Shown here: positions 17,407-26,647 of the stretch, piece by piece | How the letters are laid out: each line of letters starts with the position of its first letter | How positions within the stretch are numbered: position 1 is the stretch's first letter | DNA from: an uncultured Roseibium sp. | Lineage (GTDB): Bacteria > Pseudomonadota > Alphaproteobacteria > Rhizobiales > Stappiaceae | Assembly (NCBI RefSeq): GCF_963669205.1 | Contig: NZ_OY769915.1 | Location: 4,438,001-4,502,000, forward strand | Direction: 5' to 3' | DNA length: 64,000 nt | The notes under the pieces: generated by a model | The model's database searches: none | What the model was told of the DNA's origin: nothing | What the model saw: the letters and a program-made list of their open reading frames with translations, nothing else | Program-made: the position numbers and the translations under genes

Positions 17407-18168
17407 ATGACAGGTTTCATCGCCGTCCTGCGCGGCAAAAGACTGGCTTTCGTGCATGGCTTCGCCCTTGCTGTGGGGCTTGCCCTGGCGCTGTCGGCCA
17501 CCGTTCCCTCCTCCGCACAGGAAACCGTGCCTTCCAACGGCACGATCACCATGGACGGCAGAGGCACGGTCACCGTTGCCCCCGACATGGCGGTAATCAC
17601 GACCAATGTCGCCACAACCGGCAAGACCGCCGCCGACGCGTTGTCGGAAAACTCGGCGGCGATCGCAAAGGTGATCGACGCCATCAAGGGTGCCGGCATC
17701 GAGGCGAAGGACATCCAGACCCGCGGTTTCGGCATCTATCCGCGCTACGAACGCATCACCGACGGTTCGGACCGCCAGCCCAACATCACCGGCTACGAGG
17801 TGCGTAACGGCGTCGAGGTCAACATCCGCGACATCGCCAAGCTCGGCGACATCCTGAGCCTGGTCGTCGACAGCGGCGCGAACTCCGTCGACGGCATCCG
17901 GTTCGATATCAGCGATCCGGCTGAAAAGCTCGACAAAGCGCGCAAGAAGGCGGTCGAGGCCGCGCGCCACAAGGCGGAAATCTTTGCCAGCGCCGCCGGT
18001 GTCGAACTCGGCGAGATCCTGTCGATTTCCGAGACCGGCACGCAGGTGCCGCGTCCCCAGATGATGCGCGCCAGCGCCATGATGGCAGCCAGCCCCGAAT
18101 CCGTGCCGATCGAAGCGGGCGAGGAAACCATCGGTGCCAGTGTCACCATCATGTGGGCGTTGAAATAG
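17407..18168 (+). CDS. SIMPL (DUF541) domain periplasmic protein
   Basis: A 253-residue protein with a long signal peptide (about residues 1-38, ending SSAQ) and a single SIMPL/DUF541 domain: 'ITMDGRGTVTVAPDMAVIT', 'IEAKDIQTRGFGIYPRY', and a C-terminal strand 'GASVTIMWALK'. AAAGGA lies just before the ATG. Family members (e.g. BP26/Omp28, YggE) form large periplasmic rings and are linked to oxidative stress, with no enzyme activity established. Confidence 0.9.
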   Translation: MTGFIAVLRGKRLAFVHGFALAVGLALALSATVPSSAQETVPSNGTITMDGRGTVTVAPDMAVITTNVATTGKTAADALSENSAAIAKVIDAIKGAGIEAKDIQTRGFGIYPRYERITDGSDRQPNITGYEVRNGVEVNIRDIAKLGDILSLVVDSGANSVDGIRFDISDPAEKLDKARKKAVEAARHKAEIFASAAGVELGEILSISETGTQVPRPQMMRASAMMAASPESVPIEAGEETIGASVTIMWALK

Positions 18169-18189
18169 CGCGCCCGCACCTGTCCCCCC

Positions 18190-18214
18190 CCCGGCCCCTG
18201 TTGACGGGGCCGGG
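18190..18214. terminator. Hairpin between convergent genes
   Basis: CCGGCCCC (18191-18198) pairs with GGGGCCGG (18206-18213) around a short loop, between the convergent SIMPL and acetyltransferase genes. It could serve both directions; no long T-run follows. Confidence 0.5.
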
Positions 18215-18817
18215 TCAGAACTTGCGGTACCAGACCTGCATCGGTTTTTCGGTCTCGGCCGTGTCGCCGATATCCTGCCAGGGAAAGGTGACGATGACCC
18301 CGTCTAGTTTCTTGTAGCCGCGCTTCTTCCAGAATGGGTCCAGCGGCCGGTAATCCGCCGGGCGCATCGGGTGATCTTCCGGCCGGATGACACCGCTGAA
18401 CATCGCCTCGCCGAAACCGAGCCTCCTGGCATGCGCCTCACGCTCGTCGAAGAAACGGTGGCCGACACCCTGCCCGCGATAGGCCGGATCAAGCACGGAT
18501 TCGGCAAGATAGAAGATCTTCTGAGGATCATGGCCGCGCTCGCGGAGCGGCTTCTGGAAGGCCTCGTATTCGTCTCCGAGCGGCTCGCCGGTCGCGGCCC
18601 CCACCAGCTTCGCCCCGTCATAGGCCCCGACGATCACCGCCCCGTCGGTCTCCGCGTAGCGCTGCAGGTATTTTTCCTCGTAGTCCATCGACCCGTCGTA
18701 AAGATACGGCCAGTCGTGAAAGACGGATATTCGCAGCCGGGCGAGATCCGCGAGTGCATTTTTCAGGGCGTCGCCCGTTAAGGTTCTGATTTCGAGCGGC
18801 ACACCTAACCCTCTCAA
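18215..18817 (-). CDS. GNAT-family N-acetyltransferase
   Basis: A 200-residue cytoplasmic protein of the GNAT fold. The acetyl-CoA-binding motif A is visible as 'ESVLDPAYRGQGVGHRFFDE' (R/Q-x-x-G-x-G/A type), followed by 'HARRLGFGEAMFSGV'. Substrate is unknown. The true start may be an internal GTG a few codons downstream (VPLEIRTL), since the first five residues are atypical. It is divergent from the spermidine genes but not obviously linked to them. Confidence 0.85.
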   Translation of the reverse strand: MRGLGVPLEIRTLTGDALKNALADLARLRISVFHDWPYLYDGSMDYEEKYLQRYAETDGAVIVGAYDGAKLVGAATGEPLGDEYEAFQKPLRERGHDPQKIFYLAESVLDPAYRGQGVGHRFFDEREAHARRLGFGEAMFSGVIRPEDHPMRPADYRPLDPFWKKRGYKKLDGVIVTFPWQDIGDTAETEKPMQVWYRKF

Positions 18818-18985
18818 ATGTCGGCATGATTTTCCGGACCCTTGTCACATGATCCGGCCGTTCCCGTTTGCAGTGCAAAAACGGTACGCGAATTTTGCAG
18901 ATTTCCCATTGAGATTAAACACTCTTTTCTGTATGGAGTGCCGTCCGGAAAATACCGGGGACATCTGCTGGTTTGGGAGAGCGAC

Positions 18986-19543
18986 ATGGAAAGCAACGCC
19001 CTCTTCGAACTGGGGATGGACTTGGAGGCTCGTGTAGCAGAAGACGCGATCAGCGTTGCCGAGCCAAGAAGCACCACCCAGAAGGAAGAAAACGTTTCTA
19101 ATGCGGCCGCTGGCGTTTACGCCGATGACCGCCTGGATCACTTCATTCAGAAAGAAGGGATCCACTGCGCTGGTGCGCATCTCATTATTGATCTTTACGA
19201 CGCCGAGAGGCTCGATGACCTGCCGCATGTCGAACAGGCCCTGCGGGCCTGCGTCGAGGAAGCAGGCGCGACCCTCTTGCACATCCACCTGCACCCGTTC
19301 GAACCGACCGGGGTATCCGGTGTCGCCGTGCTCGCGGAAAGCCACATTTCCGTGCACACCTGGCCGGAGGCCGGTTACGCGGCGTTCGACGTTTTCATGT
19401 GCGGCGATGCCCAGCCTGAAAAATGCGTCGACGTGCTGCGCAATGCCTTCAATCCGGGCAAGACCGCGGTTTCCGAATTGCTGCGCGGGCGCGAGGTCGC
19501 CAACCAGCTGTCGAAGCCGCACACGCTGGAAGCGGCAGAATGA
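18986..19543 (+). CDS. speD: S-adenosylmethionine decarboxylase proenzyme
   Basis: A 185-residue protein starting at the ATG at 18986. It decarboxylates S-adenosylmethionine to supply the aminopropyl donor for spermidine. The autocatalytic processing site is evident in AESHISVHTWPE: cleavage between Glu and Ser119 produces the pyruvoyl cofactor. 'DRLDHFIQKEGIHCAGAHL' precedes it. The N-terminal extension of about 50 residues before the family core is unusual but charged and probably disordered. Its TGA overlaps the speE start (ATGA), so the pair is translationally coupled. Confidence 0.93.
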   Translation: MESNALFELGMDLEARVAEDAISVAEPRSTTQKEENVSNAAAGVYADDRLDHFIQKEGIHCAGAHLIIDLYDAERLDDLPHVEQALRACVEEAGATLLHIHLHPFEPTGVSGVAVLAESHISVHTWPEAGYAAFDVFMCGDAQPEKCVDVLRNAFNPGKTAVSELLRGREVANQLSKPHTLEAAE

Positions 19544-20412
19544 GCGACGGCCTGGTCTTCAACGAAACCCTCTACCCGGGGGTTCAGGTCAGCTACGGCT
19601 GCGACCGCATCCTCTACCAGGAAAAGACGGAGCACCAGGATCTTGTGCTCTTTTCCAACCCGGTCTTCGGCAAAATCCTGATGCTGGACGGGGTGACCCA
19701 GGTCACCACGGCGGACGAATTCATCTATCACGAGATGATGTCCCACGTGCCGATCATCGCCCACGGCGCAGCGCGGAACGTCCTCATTGTCGGCGGCGGC
19801 GACTGCGGTCTCGCCGAGGAGGTGCTCAAGCACCGGACGGTCGAGAGGCTGGTCCAGGTGGAAATCGACGCCTCCGTGGTGGAGTTCTCGAAGGAACATT
19901 TCGCGGACTTCAACACCGGTGTGCTCGACGATCCGCGCTTCGAGCTTGTCATTGCCGACGGCATGAAGTTCGCCGCGGAAACGGAGCGGACATTCGACGT
20001 CGTGATCGTCGACAGCACCGACCCCCACGGACCCGGCGCGGTCCTCTTTTCCGAAGAGTTCTACCGCAACGTTCACCGCATGCTGACACCCGGCGGTGTC
20101 CTGGTGACGCAGAACGGCGTGCCATTCCTGCAGCGCGATGAACTTGTGACGAGCGTCGAGCGCTTCTCCCGTATTTTCAAGGACGCGGCTGCCTATATCG
20201 CGGCGATCCCGACCTATTTCGGCGGCCACATGACGCTCGGCTGGGCAACGGACAATCCCGACTTGCGCCGGCAGGCAGCAACGGTGCTGGACGAGCGGTT
20301 CAACGCGGCCGGTTTCAACACCCGCTACTATACGCCGGACGTCCATGCCGCCGCTTTCGCCCTGCCCAGGTTCATTCTGGATGCTGTCGAGGAAGGCCGC
20401 AAAAGGGCCTGA
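19540..20412 (+). CDS. speE: Polyamine aminopropyltransferase (spermidine synthase)
   Basis: A 290-residue enzyme that transfers the aminopropyl group from decarboxylated SAM to putrescine. Start at 19540 overlaps the speD stop. The Rossmann SAM-binding segment 'VLIVGGGDCGLAEEVLKH' and the catalytic/putrescine region 'VIVDSTDPHGPGAVLFSEEF' (catalytic Asp in DSTDP) are clear, as is 'DGVTQVTTADEFIYHEMM' near the N-terminus. Length fits the family. It makes spermidine together with the upstream SpeD. Confidence 0.95.
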   Translation: MSDGLVFNETLYPGVQVSYGCDRILYQEKTEHQDLVLFSNPVFGKILMLDGVTQVTTADEFIYHEMMSHVPIIAHGAARNVLIVGGGDCGLAEEVLKHRTVERLVQVEIDASVVEFSKEHFADFNTGVLDDPRFELVIADGMKFAAETERTFDVVIVDSTDPHGPGAVLFSEEFYRNVHRMLTPGGVLVTQNGVPFLQRDELVTSVERFSRIFKDAAAYIAAIPTYFGGHMTLGWATDNPDLRRQAATVLDERFNAAGFNTRYYTPDVHAAAFALPRFILDAVEEGRKRA

Positions 20413-20514
20413 GAAACGGTCACGCCAGCTGCCCGGGGAGAGGCATTTTCAGCCCCGGACAGCCGGTGGAAACAATCCGGTGGAAATCACGTTCGGCCGC
20501 CGCGGGTCCTTGCT

Positions 20515-22518
20515 CTAGGCAGCAGCGACGTTGTCGAGGAATTCGTCGATAACGTGTCGCAGCTGTTCCGTGTTGTTCGAGACACCTTTCGCAGCTGAAA
20601 GCACGCGCTCCGCCGTGCTCTGGCTTTCATCGGCGGCCTGCCGAACACCCACGATATTCTCCGAAACACCGTTCGAGCCTGCCGCCGCCGAGCGGACATT
20701 TTCGGAAATCTCGGCAGTCGACGTTCCCTGTTCCTCGACAGCAGCAGAAATCGTTTCGGTCGCCGAGGACACTTCCCGCATCGTCTCGGCAATGCCGCGA
20801 ATGGCATCCACCGAGCTTTCGGTCTCTTTCTGGATATCGGTGATCTGGGTCGAAATCGCCTCTGTCGCCTTGGCAGTCTGGGTTGCGAGTTCCTTCACTT
20901 CCGACGCGACGACGGCGAAGCCTTTTCCGGCCTCCCCCGCCCGCGCGGCTTCGATCGTCGCGTTCAGGGCAAGCAGGTTGGTCTGTTCCGCAATGCCCTG
21001 AATGAGAAGGATAACTTCACCAATCTTGTCCGCTGAATCCGCGAGCCCGGCAATCTTTGCGTCGGTCTCGATGGTGGCACCGGTCGCCTGCTCGACAATG
21101 CTCCGCGTCTGGCCGACCTGACGCGAAATCTCGCTGATCGAGGTCGACAGGGTTTCTGCGGCCATCGCAACGGCTTCGACATTCTTCGAGGCATCGAGGG
21201 ACGCATTCGAAACGCTGTCGGCCTGTGCCGTCGTCTGGGACGCGATCGAGGAAAGGCTGCCGGCGGACGCTTCCATTTCCCGGTTCTCCAAATTGACCGC
21301 ATCGAGCACGCCGCGCACCGTTTCCCGGAATGTGCCGATGAGGCCATCCACCCTTGCCTGACGGTCGGCCCGGGCCTCCTGCTCGTGCTGGGTTTCGCTC
21401 ATCAGCGCTGCACGTTCGACAGAGGCATTCTTGAAGAACTGGACGGTCTCCGCCATTTCCCCGAACTCGGTTTTGACGCCTAGCATGGGAATGTCGGTCT
21501 CAGTATCTCCGTCCGCCAGCGCCTTCATGGCGTCGTTCAGCTGGTTGATCGGACGCGAAATACTTCTTCCGATGAGCAATCCGAGAAAGATACCCACGGC
21601 CAGAATGCCGACACTTGCGATCAGAAAGGTCTGGTCGGTGTTACCGATCGTCGATTCGAAATTTGCATTCGCAACGTTCTGCCCTTCGGTCGTGACCTCC
21701 CGGATTTTTGCAAAATCCGGCTTCATCTCGGCAAAAATCTTGCTCAACTGCTTTGTTTCCGGCTGCAGGATCATCGCCGTTTCCGCGTAGGCCTTGAAGC
21801 CTGACTGATAGCTGTCCATGAGTGTTGACAGTTCGGAGGTCAGCTCAGCCGTGAGTGCAGAATCTTTGAGAATTGCGTCGAATTCCTCACGCCGCTTGTC
21901 GATCCGGGCAACGTATTTTTCCGCGCCGCGCATCATGAAATCCTTCTCATGCCGGCGCATCATCAGCATCTTCACCGTCAGGGCGTCCATCTCGGCGGTC
22001 TTCAGGAGCTCCTCGACATTGTGGACGGCCTTGCGAAGGTTCCCCTCTAGTCCTTCTTTCTCGTTCAGTCCGATCTTGATGTGCAGGTCGGAAACCGTGT
22101 GAAACTGCTGGCTATGCCGAGCGACTTCGGACTTCAGATTCTGGATGCTCTCGGACGCAACCCCGGAGGCTTCGAGCTGGGACATTTGCTCAAGCGCCGT
22201 ATCGACGGACTGGACCGCCTTGTCATACTTGTCGATATACTTGGTGTCCCGGCGCAGCAAAAAGTCCTTTTCGCTGCGCCTCATCTGCAGAGCGCCGATT
22301 TCAACTGCCTGGCCCAGTCGGTACAAGGTCGCATACTGGTTTTTGCTTTCCAGGGAGGCCTGTGTTCCCGCTCGGCCCGCGATGTAGGTGATGCCGAGTG
22401 CCGAAACCGCGAAAATCGACAGCAGCACCAGCAGGTTAATGCGCGTCCGGATCCGAAACCGGTCGAAGACGCCCTTGGATTTACGATTTCCGTGCGTGCT
22501 GTTAGGCGTATCAGACAT
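20515..22518 (-). CDS. Methyl-accepting chemotaxis protein with HBM-like sensor
   Basis: A 667-residue chemoreceptor starting at the ATG at 22518, preceded by GGGGGGAGC. One transmembrane helix at about 30-50, a periplasmic sensor of about 250 residues, a second helix at about 300-320, a HAMP domain ('RSISRPINQLNDAMKALADG'), and the cytoplasmic signalling domain with the hairpin tip 'IAEQTNLLALNATIEAARAG'. The sensor carries two similar helical motifs, MRRSEKDFLLR and MRRHEKDFMMR, typical of helical bimodular (HBM) sensors such as McpS, which bind organic acids. No CheR/CheB-binding pentapeptide is seen at the C-terminus (DNVAAA). Confidence 0.93.
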   Translation of the reverse strand: MSDTPNSTHGNRKSKGVFDRFRIRTRINLLVLLSIFAVSALGITYIAGRAGTQASLESKNQYATLYRLGQAVEIGALQMRRSEKDFLLRRDTKYIDKYDKAVQSVDTALEQMSQLEASGVASESIQNLKSEVARHSQQFHTVSDLHIKIGLNEKEGLEGNLRKAVHNVEELLKTAEMDALTVKMLMMRRHEKDFMMRGAEKYVARIDKRREEFDAILKDSALTAELTSELSTLMDSYQSGFKAYAETAMILQPETKQLSKIFAEMKPDFAKIREVTTEGQNVANANFESTIGNTDQTFLIASVGILAVGIFLGLLIGRSISRPINQLNDAMKALADGDTETDIPMLGVKTEFGEMAETVQFFKNASVERAALMSETQHEQEARADRQARVDGLIGTFRETVRGVLDAVNLENREMEASAGSLSSIASQTTAQADSVSNASLDASKNVEAVAMAAETLSTSISEISRQVGQTRSIVEQATGATIETDAKIAGLADSADKIGEVILLIQGIAEQTNLLALNATIEAARAGEAGKGFAVVASEVKELATQTAKATEAISTQITDIQKETESSVDAIRGIAETMREVSSATETISAAVEEQGTSTAEISENVRSAAAGSNGVSENIVGVRQAADESQSTAERVLSAAKGVSNNTEQLRHVIDEFLDNVAAA

Positions 22519-22903
22519 TGTGCAAGCTCCCCCCCGAGCCAAATCAATGAGACTGCATCAGAAGAAGAAGACGAATTAGATCTTCCGAAAATTCACCATG
22601 ACAATTTGCACAAGTAAGTTAATATTGGATAAAATTATATTAAACAAAATCTTGTGATCAGAAACGCACGTAAGACGACAAGGGAAAGATGCATTTTATC
22701 TTTGATTGAGAAAATTTATACTTGCAACCAAAAATATAAAATTGCTTTGCGGAGTTGCCCGACACGCTGCCCATGATCTCAAGGATTGCCGCGGTATCGT
22801 CTGGCTGAGGCAACGTGCTTCCCGCCCGAAGCAGGTCCACCCCAAGATATGCCAGGCGGCAACGGCACGAACACGGCCCTGGTGATCGCCGGGATGACAC
22901 ACC
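22519..22903. other. Intergenic region between chemoreceptor and MFS gene
   Basis: AT-rich near 22560-22740 and without a credible gene. It should hold the chemoreceptor promoter and the end of the MFS transcript; no site could be pinned down. Confidence 0.45.
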
Positions 22904-24145
22904 TCAAGGCTCGTTCCCAAGGCCATCCATTGAAGGCAAGGCTCGCCCGGCGCTCACACGCGACGTCGGAGCGGCGTCGGCCGGCACGGGCTCGCCGTCC
23001 GCAGCCCCGTAGACCGAAGGCAAGTCGATTCTGGACACCACCTGGATCAGGATGAAGCAGCTCGACATCAGCGTGAAGACGACGAGCACGTGGTCGAAAT
23101 CGAAGTGGCCTGCCAACTGGCCGAAGATCGCCGACCCGAGAATCTGCCCCACGGGCAGCATGAAGAACAGCACCGCGACCACCGTCGGCGCGTGGTTCCG
23201 GGAAATCCGCCCGGCCCAGATCAGGTACATTGCCGTACCGGTCATGTAGAAGATCCCGAACAGGCACGCGGCGAAAATGGCAAGGGTGGCGGAGTGCTCG
23301 GCCATCGTCAAAAGAAGCGCGGACGCGCCCAGCCCGACAAAAGCGATCGAGTGCATCTCGGCAAGCGACAGTTTCGCAACGAGGTCTCCGCACAATCCAC
23401 CCAGAAGCCCGGCAAGCCCGAGCGCAATCCAGAACAGGCTGATTTCGGCGGCGCTCCAGTCGGCCAGACCGACGAGGCTGAGCCCGCCACCGGTCCAGAT
23501 CGCTGCGCTGACCATGCCGAAGAGCAAGGCGCTTGAGGCAGCCTGATGCATCCCTGGCGACTTGAAAACCTCGCCGAAAGAGCCGGAACGTGTCGCGATA
23601 GCCCGCCGTCTCGGCACGGCAAGAAACGCGGCGAGTGAGAGCGCCACGGAAATCAGCGCGAAAACGAGAAAACACGTGCGCCAGGTCTCCGCGAACTGGA
23701 GCGCCGTCATGCTGGCCGCGACGATCCCGGCGCCCGTTCCCGCGTTGATGATGCTGACCGCACGCTCCTTGTACCGGCGGCACAGGACGCTGACCCCGGC
23801 AACCAGCGGGGGCATGGAAAGTCCCGACCCGATGCCGATGAAGGAAAGCGAGAAAAGCAGAGAGAGCTGTGACTGCGCCAGGCTGACGGTCAGCGCGCCC
23901 AACGCCGCGAACACCATCGAGGCCGTCACCGTCACGCGCGCGCCCCACCTTTCGGTCAAAAACGCCGCAACCAGCAAGGCGGCACATGTTCCGGCATAGA
24001 CGCTGCAGGCGAGCAGGGCCGTGTCGTCATGATCGAGCCGGAATTCACGCTGGATTGCGGGCAGGAATTGACCGAAGGCGAAACGAACGCCGTACGTGAT
24101 TGAAATGACCCACGCACCGACCACGACAAACAGGTAGCCCCTCAT
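22904..24145 (-). CDS. Major facilitator superfamily (MFS) transporter
   Basis: A 413-residue protein with about 12 transmembrane segments; start at the ATG at 24145, preceded by AGGGA at 7 bases and leading straight into helix 1 (MRGYLFVVVGAWVISITYG). The loop after helix 2 carries a degenerate MFS motif (AFLTERWGARVT). Overall resemblance is to the monocarboxylate/oxalate-formate-like branch, but substrate is undetermined. Downstream-edge residues after about 390 are a short cytoplasmic tail. Confidence 0.88.
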   Translation of the reverse strand: MRGYLFVVVGAWVISITYGVRFAFGQFLPAIQREFRLDHDDTALLACSVYAGTCAALLVAAFLTERWGARVTVTASMVFAALGALTVSLAQSQLSLLFSLSFIGIGSGLSMPPLVAGVSVLCRRYKERAVSIINAGTGAGIVAASMTALQFAETWRTCFLVFALISVALSLAAFLAVPRRRAIATRSGSFGEVFKSPGMHQAASSALLFGMVSAAIWTGGGLSLVGLADWSAAEISLFWIALGLAGLLGGLCGDLVAKLSLAEMHSIAFVGLGASALLLTMAEHSATLAIFAACLFGIFYMTGTAMYLIWAGRISRNHAPTVVAVLFFMLPVGQILGSAIFGQLAGHFDFDHVLVVFTLMSSCFILIQVVSRIDLPSVYGAADGEPVPADAAPTSRVSAGRALPSMDGLGNEP

Positions 24146-24812
24146 GACAACATCCCTATGGAAATCTGGAACTGTATGAATTCTGAAAAACGGCCTCATA
24201 CGCGCGGAACCAAAAACTCGCCACGCGCACACCCAACCGGGCTACGATTAGATATGTGTCCGAAGTATTGCGAAAAAACAGGTCCGACAGGGAAGCTACG
24301 GAAATTCTGAAAAAGTGTGATTTACATCTCAAATTTTTTCAAAAATACAACCCCATCCGCACGCAAAAGCATGTATTACTTGCAACTTCCGCAGGGAAAG
24401 TCAGTCAGCATACAAAACGAACCTTTTGTCTGGCCCGGCGGCGGTTCAATCACGAAACCGGTTTGGACGGCGCGCACAAGACCTGGCCATCTGCCGCGCA
24501 ATCCGGCACGGCCGTCTTTCTGACAGATTTGACAATCAGTAGATTGCGAACAATATGTGCATTATTGCCGATGGATTTTTACATTGAAACATGAGTAAAT
24601 GGTGATGACTTCCGAAGAGGAATTCTCGGTGAAAGATCAGTAATTTCATATTTAATATTATTAGTATTGCAGAAAATTTTTACGCGCTTAAGCTGCTAAA
24701 TATCAAAAATGACACGGACGCTGTAAATCCACCCATGGCTTAGCGCATAGCCAAAGGTTTCAGCAATGTACTACTGTTTTTATTCGAGCCAGGATTTGCG
24801 AGGCAACTCGCA
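24146..24812. other. Non-coding region upstream of the cyclase operon
   Basis: Nearly 670 bases with no supported gene; an open frame at 24256-24594 has no family resemblance or ribosome-binding site. The AT-rich stretch at 24590-24720 is the likely promoter zone for the cyclase operon. Confidence 0.5.
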
Positions 24813-26606
24813 ATGATCTCGACCTCGTACAAGGACATATTTACGCTCGGTACGGGGCTATTGCGAGTGAACAGAGCGGTTCTGTTCGCTGACGTTGTTG
24901 ATTCAGTGCGTCTTTTCGAAGTTGACGAGGAAGGCACAATCGTCCGCTGGGTCGGTTTCGTGGACAATCTCGAACGCAAGCTGGCGGAGTCGGGGCAGGG
25001 CCGCCTGGTCAAACGTATGGGTGACGGGCTGCTGGCGGAATTCGACGATGCCGGCTATGCGGCACGCACGGCGCTGGACATTCAGGCCTCGATTGAAAAG
25101 GTCAACGAGAACCTGGACGCGGACCGCCGTATCGAATTGCGCATAGGCCTTGATATCGGCGAGATCCTGCACAGTGCGGACCAGGACCTGTACGGCCAGC
25201 ACGTCAACACGGCGGCCCGCCTGTCGGCGGCTTCGCGCGCAGGACAGATCGTGACCAGCGCGGCAATCCGCAATGAGCTGGCGAGCGACCCCGATGCGGA
25301 GTTTGAAGACATCGGGGAATTGCACCTTAAGAACCTGCCGAGGCCAGTCAGCGCCTACCTGCTGCGAAACCGCGATGAAACGCTGAGCGTGACCCCCAGG
25401 ATCGCCGCAAAGGACCTTCAGCCGACGATTGCCGTCTTGCCGCTCGTTTGCCCTGCGGTGTCCCAGGAAACGATGGTCTGGTCGAACCTGATCACCGAAG
25501 ACCTGGTCGGGGCCTTGGCAAAATCTCCCGCGCTGAGCGTGATTTCCAACCTGTCGACGGCGAGCTTTCGTGCGAAGGCCCTGGAGTTGGAGGATATCCG
25601 CACAAAGCTGAGCGCGGACTTTATCGTGACCGGTTCCTTCCGGCAGTCGCCTGACCAGACAATTCTGGACCTGGAACTGATCGAGACCCGGACCGGGCTG
25701 GTCGTTCTTGCTGAACGTCTGGAGTTCGATACATCCGAGCTTCTTCAGCGCAACACCATTTTCAGCGATCTGGCCAACAGGATGCACGGCGCTCTTTTGA
25801 ACAGGGAGATGAAACGCGCTCTCACCGCCCCCCTTCCAACACTTGAGGGATACGCGATCCTGTTCGGGGCGATCGCGCTGATGAACCGGTTGTCGCGGCA
25901 GGATTTCGAGCTGGCACGCGAACTGCTCGACGGATTGATAGAGCGCGTTCCGCATGCCCCCGCCGCACTTGCCTGGAAGGCGCGCTGGCATGTGCTCAAG
26001 GTTCAGCAGGGCTGGGCGGACGAGCCCGGTCTCGAGGCGAAGCTAGCGTTGGATTGCACTGAACGTGCGCTGGACATCGATCCGCAGAACTCGGCAGCCC
26101 TGGTCGCCGAGGGCTTTGTGCGGAACAATCTGCTGCACGACCTGGACGAGGCGGAGGAACTGTTCGACAGCGCCCTTGAGCTGACGCCGAACGACGCGAC
26201 CGGACGGGCGTTGCGGGCCGGGCTTTACACCTTCCGGGGAGAAGGAGCCAAGGCAGCTCAGGATGCGGAATATGCGCTGCATCTGGCGCCGCTCGACCCG
26301 AACCGGTTCTTCTTTCAGGCGATGGCAGCCGGTGCAAGCCTCGCCAACAAGGACAATGCGCGTGCCCTGGAACTTGCCGCCAGCTCATTGCGTCTAAACC
26401 GGTCCCATACATCAACGCTGCGCGTCAAGGCCGTTGCCGAATTCCGGTTGGGCAAGCATGAAGAGGCCAGAAAAACACTCGCCAAACTACTGAAAAAGCA
26501 ACCGAATTTCTCAATCAGCTGGTGGCAGAAATCCTCGCCCGCCGCTGATTTCGAGATGGGTCGGGAATTCGCCCGATCTCTTAGGGACCTGGGGGTACCG
26601 GAATAA
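24813..26606 (+). CDS. Class III adenylate cyclase with TolB-like and TPR regions
   Basis: A 597-residue soluble protein. The cyclase domain is at residues 20-185: metal-binding D27 (LFADVVDS) and D71 (KRMGDG), transition-state N132 and R136 (VNTAARL), and adenine-selecting K67/D125, so ATP is the expected substrate. Residues about 205-310 resemble a TolB/FlgO-like region (TIAVLPLVCP...DFIVTGSF), and about 330-580 form TPR helices. GAGG lies 9 bases before the ATG. It is the first gene of a three-gene operon with a PAP2-family protein (41-base gap) and a subtilase. It should make cAMP in response to an unknown partner bound by the TPRs. Confidence 0.9.
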   Translation: MISTSYKDIFTLGTGLLRVNRAVLFADVVDSVRLFEVDEEGTIVRWVGFVDNLERKLAESGQGRLVKRMGDGLLAEFDDAGYAARTALDIQASIEKVNENLDADRRIELRIGLDIGEILHSADQDLYGQHVNTAARLSAASRAGQIVTSAAIRNELASDPDAEFEDIGELHLKNLPRPVSAYLLRNRDETLSVTPRIAAKDLQPTIAVLPLVCPAVSQETMVWSNLITEDLVGALAKSPALSVISNLSTASFRAKALELEDIRTKLSADFIVTGSFRQSPDQTILDLELIETRTGLVVLAERLEFDTSELLQRNTIFSDLANRMHGALLNREMKRALTAPLPTLEGYAILFGAIALMNRLSRQDFELARELLDGLIERVPHAPAALAWKARWHVLKVQQGWADEPGLEAKLALDCTERALDIDPQNSAALVAEGFVRNNLLHDLDEAEELFDSALELTPNDATGRALRAGLYTFRGEGAKAAQDAEYALHLAPLDPNRFFFQAMAAGASLANKDNARALELAASSLRLNRSHTSTLRVKAVAEFRLGKHEEARKTLAKLLKKQPNFSISWWQKSSPAADFEMGREFARSLRDLGVPE

Positions 26607-26647
26607 TCGCACAGATCTTTGAACAGCATTGTTGAAAGGAACGAACG

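Noticed and set aside
22779..23987. A 402-codon frame overlapping the MFS gene on the same strand
   Set aside because: Arg-rich translation in the wrong frame of a clear transporter with normal membrane helices.
24256..24594. Possible 112-aa gene upstream of the cyclase operon
   Set aside because: No ribosome-binding site, no domain pattern and mixed composition; treated as non-coding.
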